Source: JAKFDK01 sp036676195 (GTDB taxonomy: Bacteria; Bacillota; Sulfobacillia; Symbiobacteriales; ZC4RG38). Taken from it: a DNA stretch of 42,096 nt. This document shows, piece after piece, positions 33,937 through 42,096 of the stretch (position 1 is its first letter; every line of letters begins with the position of its first letter). Where the stretch lies: positions 1 to 42,096 of the forward strand of contig JAKFDK010000033.1 of assembly GCA_036676195.1 (NCBI GenBank), written 5' to 3'. Under the pieces are notes generated by a model, which made no database searches, was not told the DNA's origin, and worked only from the letters and a program-made list of their open reading frames with translations. The position numbers and the translations under genes were made by a program.

Positions 33937-36900
33937 ATGCACTGGGTTCTGCACAGTCTGAGGCGTACATTGGCGTATTTCATACTGGCAAGCCTGCTGA
34001 TTCACCTGAGCCCGCTCGCGGTGGCAGCTTCTCCGGCCCAGCGCGATGATGCGTCCACTGCAACGAGACCCGTTCCCGGTGCTCAAAAGAAGGAACTGGT
34101 CGAGGATCCCCGGGAGCGGACTCCGTATCGTCGGGTACTTCGCAGCATCGATGAGAAGCGTATTGAATTCTCACTGGCTCCTCGCCTGGATGAGGAACAC
34201 CCCGATGGGGCGCTTGCCACGGCCGATGCGCTAGTGCCTGATAGCGGCCCTTATGCCTATCGCGCAGACAAGGGTCTTTTCCGCGCCTGGTTTACAAACA
34301 AATCTGACGGAAACCAGGTTTACTTTGAGCACAACGGCCGGTCTGTCACCATTGACGTGCCTGACCTCGGCCCTGGCAAGGGCGCGACCAAAGCCAGGGC
34401 CGCCGGTAAGCGCCTCCACTATGAACGGGACGGGGCACCTGTCTCCAGCGAGTACGAAGTCGGTCCCCTGGGACTGATCGAGAACATCTGGCTGCATCGG
34501 CCCGGAGGACCGACGGAGTTTCGCTACACCATGCACGTGGACGGCGTCACCCCCAAGATCGCACCGGACGGCAGCATTTGGTTCATGTATAACGATTCTG
34601 TGACAGAGCGGGCCTTCTATACGCCGCCTGCATTTGCCGAGGACGCCAAGGGTACTCGGGTCAGTGTCCCGATGGACCTGCAGCCGTTGGAGAAGGACCG
34701 TTGGCAAGTCACAGTGTCACTCGACCGCAAGTGGCTTCAAGCTTCCGAGCGCGCTTGGCCAGTGCGGATTGACCCGGATCTTCTGATTGATTCTGGCGGC
34801 GGTAAGTGGAAGCAGTTGCACCCTAATGAAAGTGAATCCGGCTTTGGGGACACCCTATACATCCTCAAAAATACCTACACAACTCACCTGCAATTTGATT
34901 TGCGGGACTTCGTCAAGCCGGAAAATCAGGTCGTTTCTTCGGCCTACCTGGAATTGTCAGCGCCTCGCCAGTGGGACATGTGTTATGTATGCGGAACTCA
35001 GGCCTGGATTGCCCAGGAAAATCAGGAATGGTATTGGATGGCTACCTGGCAAAGGCCCTGGTTGATAGGCACAAGCTGGTCAGGGGGTGATGCATGCACC
35101 GCCCCGAACTGCGCACCTCCCAGGCTTGTCACGTTCGTAAACCCTGATACTGTGACCATGGGTGGTCTGACGTATTACCGCTTTAGGTTTGACGTTACCG
35201 ATCTGGTGCGCAAGTGGCTAGATGGTACTGTGGCCAATAATGGCTTCTATCTTTATGGAACGGATCCATATGGCAAGAAAATTATAATTGTATCACCGGT
35301 CCATTTCGAAACAAGTCAGCATCCCCGGCTCGTGATCAACTACACCAGCGTTAATACGCCGGTGGTCTCCGTAAATCCGACGAATCCGATCCATCCGCAG
35401 GTTACAGTCAGCAGCCAGGCCCCCCTGGCCAAAACAGAGATCTACGTGGATGGAATTCTTGCTGGCGCCAACACAAACTCTGCGCCGGGAACCTTTACCT
35501 TCAACATTGATGCCACCAAGTTTCCGTACGCCTCTCACGAGCTAAGGGCTCGCACCTACACCAGTGCCGGTCAGGTGGCCGACTCGCCTGTGGCGACTGC
35601 CACCTTCGGCGAGGGCGGGATAACACCACCGGTGAACCTGGCTGTGTACCCCCGCCCGAGCGGCGGCATGCGGCTTACCTGGGCCAGGTCAGCGGCCAGT
35701 AACCCGGCTCGTACGGTTTTCTACACCATTAGCCGCTCCCCTGACGGTACTCCTGGCAACTATACGGTGATTGCATCCAACATAAGTGCAACCGCTTACG
35801 ACGACCTCACCGCCACCGGTACGCCCTATTACAAGGTCAAGGCTGTCACCAGCGCCGGGGTCGCCAGTGTGGAAACGCTGGGTGCCAGGGCAAGCGCGCC
35901 CGTACGCCCCTTTGGCCTGCGCTACCAGCACCTGGCGGGCGGCGGAATCCAGCTTCGCTGGTCGCCGTCCCCCACCGCGGCCGCCGACAGCAGCGTAAGT
36001 TACCGCGTCATCCGCAATGGCGCCACCATTGCCACTGGCATCCCTGGTACCGACTACACAGATACCAACGTAGCGGTCGGCAGCACCTACACCTACTCCG
36101 TAGTGGCTGCCAACTCCCTGGGGCAGGTGAGTGCGGTCTCGGAATCTTTGACTGCTGTGGCGAAGGGGGCTTACACAGGGCCGGAAGCCCCCACGCAGGT
36201 GAGGGCTTCCGCCGGGCGAGACAAGCGAATCAGCCTGACCTGGACCCCGCCTGCGGACGCCGGCGTGACTTTCGACGTGGTCCGTTACACCGGCAGCACC
36301 CCCTGGGCCGAACCCGTGAGTGCACCGGTTGCAACCGGCCTGCAGTCGTTGTTCTGGAACGACACCGACCCCGGCCTGGCCGAGGGAACGCAATACTGGT
36401 ACCGTGTGCGGTCCATACGTAACGGCGACGCCGGCCCCTGGTCAGAGCCCGTCGGAGCCGTGGCCAGCGTGGTACCCCGTACCGGTCCGGACAGCCGCCA
36501 GGCATTTGTCGGCCAGCCCTTCGCCGGCAGCGAAGCAGCGGTGAATCTGAGCAGCGGCAACCTGGTGCTGACGGCCCCTGACCTCAGCGCCCCCATACCG
36601 CTCATGCCTCTGGTCTTGAACCGCACCCACAATTCCGAAGGCTGCGGAAGTTGTACCATTCTGGGGACTGGCTGGCGACTGAGCGCCGAGTGGGCAGTAA
36701 ACGCAGATGCCAGCGGGGCCGTGGTGGTGGAGGGGGACGGCACCGAACACCGCTTTACCTGGAACGGCTCGGGTTACATTCCCGAAGCCCGGTTCTATGG
36801 TACCCTGGCCCGCGATGGTGGCACGGGCGGCTGGACCCTGCTGTTCCCCGACCTGACACAGTACCGGTTCCGTGCCGACGGTAAGCTGGAGAAGATCCAG

Positions 36901-39900
36901 GACCGCCACGGAAATGAAGTGCGCAACGTCTACGATCCTGACGGGCGACTGACTGCCATAGCCAGTTATCCGGTGAACCGGTCGATTCAGCTCGAGTATG
37001 ATCCTGCCGGTCGCCTTTCCGCGGCAAGGAGTTTGCGCGGCGGTGATGTGGTACGTTCGGTTCAGTACCAGTATGATAGCGCCGGGCGCCTGGCTGCCGT
37101 GATCAACGATGCCGGGGAGGCGACCCGGTACAGCTATGATGAACATAACCGGCTGGTCCAGGTGGAAGACGGCGCCGGGCGTTGGAATTACGTGGTCTAT
37201 GGCGTCAACGGGGCAGTTTCGCACCTGGTGGACGGCCTGGGCAACGCTACGGCCATTAATACCACAGCATCGGGCACGACGGTGGTCACGGACCCGGTGG
37301 GTAACCAGACTACCTACACGTTCGACGCCTGGGGCTGGCTTGGCGCCGTTACGGATGCGCTGAACAATACCACTTCGTTTGCCTACGACAGTACCTTCAC
37401 CAAGTATACGGTGACGAATCCGCGCGGGCTGGTCAGCGAGTACAGCTACGATGCCAGCGGTCGGGTAGTTCAGGTGTTCGAGCGCCCATCCTCCAACGCG
37501 GAAACCCCGGATCTGGTAGCGCCCGGAGTCAGCAGCCGGATTAGCACCGCTGCCTACAGCGGCACAACTGGCGACATCACCGACCAGGCGGTGCAGGTTA
37601 CAGGCGATATCTACCATGGCAGCGAGTACAGCTATACGCATATGAACAGTGGGGCCTACCCCAACCGGCTCACCGCTACCAGCATCCACCGGTACACCCA
37701 GACGGGGAGCGGTAGCAAGACTCAGGTGGGAGGGAGCATCCAGTATACCTTTGATACGGCGGACAGCCGCCCCGGCTGGATCACCCGCATACAGGACCCC
37801 AACGGCAATAGCACGGATTTCACGTATGATGAGTTTGGGGCTGTACGATTGGTCACCAAGCGTGATATTGACCGGGACCTGGTGGCCGCAGGCGCCGTAA
37901 GCAGTTCTCGGGATGTCGTACAGGAATTCACGTACAATCATGTCGGACAGGTGGCTATGGTCTCGGACTGGCACTATGCAGGCATTCCGGGCACGGCTGG
38001 TGCGACTTACTTGTATGACTCTGCCGGCAGGCGCACGCAGACTATCAATCCCGATGGTGCGCGGACCTATGTTATGTACGACCCGGCGGGTCTGCCTGTA
38101 CTGGCCATCGGCGCCAACGGGCAAAGCAAGGTGCTTCTGCACGATTCTGCCCGGCGCACCGCCGCGGCTGTCAGCAGTGGCATCGAACTGAACCCCGCCG
38201 GATCCGCCCTGGTTGGAACAGATGGCGGAACGACTGCCTTTGCCTATGACGCTGCTGGACGGAATGTTGCCGTCACCAATCCGCTCGGCCATGTAACCAG
38301 CCTGACCTATGATCCCTTGCACCGGGTGGTGCGGGCCACTGATCCAAACGGAATGGCCCAGGCGTGGGAGTACGATACTGTCGGCAACGTAATCGCCATG
38401 ATCACCGGCTCTGTTACGAAACTGAACAGCAACCTGGGCTATAAGGTGGAGGCAGCCTACTACCTGAGTAACCTGCTGAAGCAAACCCTGGAACCCTTGC
38501 CGGTGGCGGCCATCACCCCTCCGGCAGGAGTGACTCTGCCACCCACCAGGCCCGGTGACCCCGTCAACACCACCTATAACATCACCAGGTTCCATTACAA
38601 CCTGCTTGGACAAAAGGTGGACCAGTGGGACGGAAACGGTTACCGAATCGGCTACGGATACGATGACTTGGACCGGCTAGCCAGCGTGACCCAGTACATG
38701 GGTAACGGCGATCACCTTGTGACTCAGTATGGGTATGACCATAATGGCAACCGCATAACGGTGCGCGATGCCCGGGACATGACCACAGTCTTCCGGTACG
38801 ATGGCTTGAATCGGATGTGGCGCCGGATAGATGCCCGGGGTGTGGTGACGCAGGAGTATCGGTTTGACGAAGCGGGTAACCTGAGCCAGAAACGTGAGCC
38901 ACGAAATCTGGACGGACAAAACCCGTTTACCAGCATTACCAATTACACCTACGATGCGGCCCACCGGTTAACTCACATCGGGTACCAGCGGAGCAATGGG
39001 AGCACCAACCATCTGGCTCCCAACGTAACGTACGCCTATGATGGCAGTGGGCATCGGGTATACATGTGGGATGGTTATGGACCCACCTATTATGCCTATG
39101 ATGGTATGGGGAGGCTCCGGGACGAGCGCGGGCTGCAACAGATTACGGTGACCTATGGTTATGACCTTGCCTCCCGGCTTGTGGCCATGACAAGCCATAT
39201 CGGAACTATCCAGTATGCCTATGACAATGGTAATCGCCTCGCCCGCATCACTGATCCGTTCGGGCATCAGACGCTATATCGGTATGACGATGATTACGGG
39301 CAACTGGTGGAGCTTACATTGCCTCTGAAGGAGCCTTATCGGCTGCGTCAGAGTAATACGTATTACCGTCTATCTGATGGACGGCTGACGAACCGGTTAT
39401 CCCAACAGGAGTACAGAAGGCTGAGGGGAACAGAAGATACGCGCCTCTGGTATGATTCGATTACCTATGACCTGGTGGGAATGATTCGTACCAATGCTCC
39501 AATCGCCGTCGGGTACATGGGGATGACCAGGACTTTCAATTATGATGAAGCATACCGGTTGGTGCACGCTGAACGGATTCCTCTCGAGGGGTACTACCCT
39601 CGAACCTACTACCGCTATGACAAGGCAGGAAACCGCACGACGTGGGGCAACTCCATTGAAAACGGGCAGATGTATGTTTACGATGGCTCTCGATGGTGGA
39701 ACTACCATACATTTGATGAAGCCAACCGCCTTACGCGAATCGATGAATGGAATCGGAGTGGTGGTGGCACCCACGGATATGGCTTATTCACGTTGGAGGA
39801 TAACGGCAACACGCTGAAGGAGGAATGGCATTACAGCCTGGGACCGAATGAATGTTCCAGAGCGATTTTCACGTATCATGATGACGCGAATCGCCTGGTA

Positions 39901-41004
39901 GAGCGCCATGCAGAAAGAGTAAATCGAAGCACGTATGGCTACGATGGTGATGGCCGCCGTTTGTTTCAGCGGTTTGAGAGATTTGAATGGGATGACCGCA
40001 TACACCCGCAGGATCCTTGCGCTTTTCGGATCGCAGATGTACGAAGCACGGCCTATGACTACGCTAATGGTGAGATCTTGAATGAGAGGTCTGTTAATGG
40101 AGTACCGGTATGGTATATTCGGGATCCCAAGGGCAACCTTTTATACGCGCTCCACTTTTCGGGGGAACTGGATGGAAAATATTACCCAAGTGGTTATGTC
40201 AAAGACTATTTAGGGACCATCCACCTGGTAACGGATGTGTGGGGATACAATGCTAACAGGTACACGTACGATGCCTTCGGAGCAATCACCTCATCAAGTA
40301 GCACTCTTAGGAACAGCTATACCTATGCCAGTTACGCATTCGATCAGAATGTGGGGAACTACCACCTCAAGGCACGATACTACAATCCGAGCCTGGGCCG
40401 GTTCTTGACGCAGGATACCTATCTTGGGAATCCGTGGCAGCCTTGGACGCTGAATCTGTACAGTTATGTGGGAAATAATCCCATTAATTTCATCGATCCG
40501 AGTGGGCACTGGGCCGTGACAATTGGACTTTCAGGTGTGGCTGCCATCTTGACGGGTGGCAAAGGGGAAGTGGAACTAGCATTTGACGATGACTGGAACA
40601 TTGGTATTGAAACGACCGTTCAGGGTGGAGTAGGTGTTGCTTTTGGAGGAGGGCCCAGCGGAGCGCTCTACTGGAATGCAGATACCATTGAGGACTTGGC
40701 TGGGCCCATTACTTCTGTTGGTGGTAATGTTGGGAGTCTTGGCGTTGAAGCGGAGCTAACTGGGGAAGGTACCGAGGTCGTTGGCGTGTCCGTAGCAGTC
40801 GGAGGTAAGGGTTGGGGGGCTGGAGGTTACGTCATGGGGGGCCGTACCTTTGTGCGGAAGTGGTTCAACTTGAAGGAGGCGGTACAGGCCGTCTGGGAGA
40901 AAATCGACCAGACTGGTAGAGAGCTTGTGAAACCCTTAGTTTGCTCGAAAGCTCCGGAGTTGGAGCAGTGCCAGGAATCCGAAAGCTCGACAGAAGTAGA
41001 GTGA
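33937..41004 (+). CDS. Large secreted RHS/YD-repeat protein with a variable C-terminal tip
   Basis: This encodes 2355 residues; ATG at 33937 is favoured because GGGGGT lies 8 bases before it. A signal peptide covers about 1-35 (LAYFILASLLIHLSPLAVAA). Residues about 285-470 look like a DNRLRE-type beta domain, about 470-850 are fibronectin-III repeats, and about 855-950 resemble the DUF6531 start of RHS proteins (NLSSGNLVLTAPDLSAPIPL). YD repeats run from about 980 to 2140 and form the usual beta cocoon. The RHS core hallmark is RYYNPSLGRFLTQD (about 2146-2160) to NNPINFIDPSGH. The last 168 residues form a Gly-rich variable tip that was not recognised. RHS/WapA proteins often deliver toxic tips in cell competition. 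The last 2 kb are visibly poorer in GC than the first part. Confidence 0.93.
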   Translation: MHWVLHSLRRTLAYFILASLLIHLSPLAVAASPAQRDDASTATRPVPGAQKKELVEDPRERTPYRRVLRSIDEKRIEFSLAPRLDEEHPDGALATADALVPDSGPYAYRADKGLFRAWFTNKSDGNQVYFEHNGRSVTIDVPDLGPGKGATKARAAGKRLHYERDGAPVSSEYEVGPLGLIENIWLHRPGGPTEFRYTMHVDGVTPKIAPDGSIWFMYNDSVTERAFYTPPAFAEDAKGTRVSVPMDLQPLEKDRWQVTVSLDRKWLQASERAWPVRIDPDLLIDSGGGKWKQLHPNESESGFGDTLYILKNTYTTHLQFDLRDFVKPENQVVSSAYLELSAPRQWDMCYVCGTQAWIAQENQEWYWMATWQRPWLIGTSWSGGDACTAPNCAPPRLVTFVNPDTVTMGGLTYYRFRFDVTDLVRKWLDGTVANNGFYLYGTDPYGKKIIIVSPVHFETSQHPRLVINYTSVNTPVVSVNPTNPIHPQVTVSSQAPLAKTEIYVDGILAGANTNSAPGTFTFNIDATKFPYASHELRARTYTSAGQVADSPVATATFGEGGITPPVNLAVYPRPSGGMRLTWARSAASNPARTVFYTISRSPDGTPGNYTVIASNISATAYDDLTATGTPYYKVKAVTSAGVASVETLGARASAPVRPFGLRYQHLAGGGIQLRWSPSPTAAADSSVSYRVIRNGATIATGIPGTDYTDTNVAVGSTYTYSVVAANSLGQVSAVSESLTAVAKGAYTGPEAPTQVRASAGRDKRISLTWTPPADAGVTFDVVRYTGSTPWAEPVSAPVATGLQSLFWNDTDPGLAEGTQYWYRVRSIRNGDAGPWSEPVGAVASVVPRTGPDSRQAFVGQPFAGSEAAVNLSSGNLVLTAPDLSAPIPLMPLVLNRTHNSEGCGSCTILGTGWRLSAEWAVNADASGAVVVEGDGTEHRFTWNGSGYIPEARFYGTLARDGGTGGWTLLFPDLTQYRFRADGKLEKIQDRHGNEVRNVYDPDGRLTAIASYPVNRSIQLEYDPAGRLSAARSLRGGDVVRSVQYQYDSAGRLAAVINDAGEATRYSYDEHNRLVQVEDGAGRWNYVVYGVNGAVSHLVDGLGNATAINTTASGTTVVTDPVGNQTTYTFDAWGWLGAVTDALNNTTSFAYDSTFTKYTVTNPRGLVSEYSYDASGRVVQVFERPSSNAETPDLVAPGVSSRISTAAYSGTTGDITDQAVQVTGDIYHGSEYSYTHMNSGAYPNRLTATSIHRYTQTGSGSKTQVGGSIQYTFDTADSRPGWITRIQDPNGNSTDFTYDEFGAVRLVTKRDIDRDLVAAGAVSSSRDVVQEFTYNHVGQVAMVSDWHYAGIPGTAGATYLYDSAGRRTQTINPDGARTYVMYDPAGLPVLAIGANGQSKVLLHDSARRTAAAVSSGIELNPAGSALVGTDGGTTAFAYDAAGRNVAVTNPLGHVTSLTYDPLHRVVRATDPNGMAQAWEYDTVGNVIAMITGSVTKLNSNLGYKVEAAYYLSNLLKQTLEPLPVAAITPPAGVTLPPTRPGDPVNTTYNITRFHYNLLGQKVDQWDGNGYRIGYGYDDLDRLASVTQYMGNGDHLVTQYGYDHNGNRITVRDARDMTTVFRYDGLNRMWRRIDARGVVTQEYRFDEAGNLSQKREPRNLDGQNPFTSITNYTYDAAHRLTHIGYQRSNGSTNHLAPNVTYAYDGSGHRVYMWDGYGPTYYAYDGMGRLRDERGLQQITVTYGYDLASRLVAMTSHIGTIQYAYDNGNRLARITDPFGHQTLYRYDDDYGQLVELTLPLKEPYRLRQSNTYYRLSDGRLTNRLSQQEYRRLRGTEDTRLWYDSITYDLVGMIRTNAPIAVGYMGMTRTFNYDEAYRLVHAERIPLEGYYPRTYYRYDKAGNRTTWGNSIENGQMYVYDGSRWWNYHTFDEANRLTRIDEWNRSGGGTHGYGLFTLEDNGNTLKEEWHYSLGPNECSRAIFTYHDDANRLVERHAERVNRSTYGYDGDGRRLFQRFERFEWDDRIHPQDPCAFRIADVRSTAYDYANGEILNERSVNGVPVWYIRDPKGNLLYALHFSGELDGKYYPSGYVKDYLGTIHLVTDVWGYNANRYTYDAFGAITSSSSTLRNSYTYASYAFDQNVGNYHLKARYYNPSLGRFLTQDTYLGNPWQPWTLNLYSYVGNNPINFIDPSGHWAVTIGLSGVAAILTGGKGEVELAFDDDWNIGIETTVQGGVGVAFGGGPSGALYWNADTIEDLAGPITSVGGNVGSLGVEAELTGEGTEVVGVSVAVGGKGWGAGGYVMGGRTFVRKWFNLKEAVQAVWEKIDQTGRELVKPLVCSKAPELEQCQESESSTEVE

Positions 41005-41064
41005 CCGCACCTCTTCAGATAGAAGGGCAACATGAGTGTGCTTTGCAGTGGGTAGGTGATCAGT

Positions 41065-41283
41065 GTGGAAAATAGTGATATTGCTTTAACGTTGTTGCAG
41101 ATATTGATTTGGAATATTCTGGCGCTAGGGCTTATCCGAGGGTGGCTCCCGCCGAGATGGTTGCCCTCTCGTATGCGTTCCAAGGAACGAGAGGTCCGTT
41201 TTCACCGTATGATCGGAGTTGTGTTTCTGGTGATTGGCATACTTGTATTGCTGGGCTTCCTGGTTACTATTTTCTCGTCCTAA
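41065..41283 (+). CDS. Small two-helix membrane protein, possible RHS partner
   Basis: This encodes 72 residues from a GTG at 41065 with AGGTGATC just before it; an in-frame GTG at 41056 lies inside that ribosome site. Two hydrophobic stretches are seen (LTLLQILIWNILALGLI and MIGVVFLVIGILVLLGFLV) with a basic loop between them. It lies 60 bases after the RHS gene in the position where immunity genes of polymorphic toxins usually are. A membrane immunity protein would suit a membrane-acting tip, but no homology was recognised and this is inference. Its local GC is low. Confidence 0.65.
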   Translation: MENSDIALTLLQILIWNILALGLIRGWLPPRWLPSRMRSKEREVRFHRMIGVVFLVIGILVLLGFLVTIFSS

Positions 41284-41423
41284 TACATTTGGTGAAATAG
41301 GCGTGAGCCGACCCATCAGCCTCACGGCTGATAGTTGGACGCCCACGCCCTTTCCCGAACCGCCATCAACCCAGATGACCCGAAATAAGTCCAGAGGACC
41401 GTAACGGAACATCGACTTTGCGG

Positions 41424-41469
41424 ACCGCTCTCTGTAAACTGGGATTGTATCCCAGTGCTAGGGGGCGGT
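41424..41469. repeat. 46-bp palindromic element, copy 2
   Basis: The element starts ACCGCTCTCTGTAAACTGGGA and ends TCCCAGTGCTAGGGGGCGGT (quoted to 20 bases at most at each end). Outer and inner arms match copy 1, and the inner stem changes on both sides together (ACTGGA/TCCAGT to ACTGGG/CCCAGT). It touches the DUF1670 fragment. Confidence 0.75.
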
Positions 41470-41475
41470 TCTTGC

Positions 41476-41919
41476 TTGGGGCGGGCAAAGCTGTTCCGGC
41501 AGAAGCTCATCAGCCACGTTGACTCCGTCGCCGTCAAGACGGTGTACTCCTGGGTGCTGCAGCAAACCCGGGACCGGTTCGGCGCGGCCCAGGATGAGGC
41601 AGAACAGATCGCCGAGAAAGCCTTTCTGCTGCTGACCCGGACGCTGGTGAAGCGCTCGGAGGAGCAGATCCTCTTCCCCGCCATTCAAGGCCGGGATAAG
41701 CATCAGAAGCGGGAGAGCGAGAACCTACCCCGTCAGGAGGTGGTACTGACCCCCTGGAGTCACGACGACCTGGAGGTACACCGCGAGTTCGGTCTCAAGG
41801 CGCTCCAGAATGCCCGCCTGCTCCGGCTCATTGAGGAGGCATACCGGCAAGGCGCCTCCCTCTCCGCCAACATGCTCGTCCTAAATACAATGAACGGTGC
41901 GCAAAGCGCTCATGTCTAA
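41476..41919 (+). pseudogene. DUF1670 protein fragment
   Basis: This open frame of about 147 residues resembles the DUF1670 family seen in several Firmicutes: LFRQKLISHVDSVAVKTVYS near the start, then EVVLTPWSHDDLEVHREFGL and ARLLRLIEEAYRQGASLS. In full-length members this last segment leads into a helix-turn-helix that begins LTQEDLA and contains TIRRD. Here the frame instead ends in ANMLVLNTMNGAQSAHV, so the DNA-binding half is missing. The start also seems lost, as the frame begins just after the 46-bp palindrome. It is likely a truncated remnant. The start codon (TTG) is uncertain. Confidence 0.55.
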
Positions 41920-42034
41920 AGCATCTGGGTCACGCCATGGGCACTCACGGCCCGCCAGGATTGCCTCCGGTCTGAAAAGCCATACCTCTTCTTTGGAGGG
42001 TGCCCAGAGGGAAATGCCCAACCCCGCGGGGGTC

Positions 42035-42062
42035 TTGACGGGTGGCGGGACGGCGGTACACT
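42035..42062 (+). promoter_or_regulatory. Sigma-A-type promoter running out of the window
   Basis: TTGACG (42035-42040) and TACACT (42057-42062) are separated by 16 bases. A GGAGG sequence near 42086 suggests a start codon just outside the right edge. The region 41920-42034 shows nothing else. Confidence 0.6.
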
Positions 42063-42096
42063 GGCATGACCGACGGGCCGGCCCACGGAGGACCAC

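Noticed and set aside
41881..42096. Minus-strand frame reaching the right edge
   Set aside because: It lies opposite a good promoter, and its sequence is Pro/Arg-rich without motifs.

Overview
The window reads as chromosomal DNA of a high-GC, probably spore-forming member of the Bacillota (Firmicutes), of the Symbiobacterium or Thermaerobacter kind. This is inferred from the AddA/AddB-type recombination nuclease, the S-layer-homology surface protein, a CotA-like multicopper oxidase, DinR/LexA boxes of the Bacillus type, GTG and TTG starts behind strong Shine-Dalgarno sequences, and coding DNA that is very GC-rich except at a few places. No rRNA, tRNA or CRISPR array was seen.

Layout. 1-9309: DNA repair block on the + strand, with the end of sbcC, then addB and addA overlapping by 8 bases. 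9691-10743 (-): a two-winged-helix plus nuclease-like protein standing alone. 11387-12718 (+): a glutaredoxin/thioredoxin-reductase-like fusion. 12721-14685 (-): a gene graveyard with a truncated DUF72 gene and a broken dnaE2-like polymerase gene that still has a DinR/LexA box. 14919-19940 (+): multicopper oxidase and a large SLH/CAP surface protein, followed by an in-frame coding-like extension. 20747-21031 (-): an RRM RNA-binding protein with a long leader. 21653-24125 (+): an unknown protein and an overlapping AAA ATPase/TOPRIM pair that looks like a defence module. 24134-26743 (-): a three-gene ABC-2 exporter. 26949-27111 (-): a 29-residue hydrophobic peptide gene behind a second LexA-like box. 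27270-27956 (+): a membrane-anchored TPR protein. 27979-30209 (-): three PIG-L deacetylase-like genes in tandem. 30373-31444 (-): two unknown small proteins, one broken or frameshifted at a T7 run. 31677-33572 (+): a chemoreceptor. 33937-41283 (+): a 2355-residue RHS/YD-repeat protein with a small membrane ORF after it. 41476-41919: a DUF1670 fragment, then a promoter running out of the window.

How the parts connect. SbcC and AddAB both act on DNA double-strand ends. The two LexA-like boxes (14693-14706 and 27098-27111) match at 12 of 14 positions and suggest an SOS regulon that includes a decayed error-prone polymerase and a TisB-sized membrane peptide. The surface proteins (SLH/CAP, RHS), three PIG-L enzymes and the ABC exporter suggest cell-envelope traffic. 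Two 46-bp palindromes (33586 and 41424) flank the RHS locus, and a pair of 49-bp inverted-repeat units lies at 20293-20499. The most interesting candidates are the LexA-box/29-residue peptide unit, the ATPase/TOPRIM pair, the RHS tip with its neighbour, and the T7 frameshift gene.
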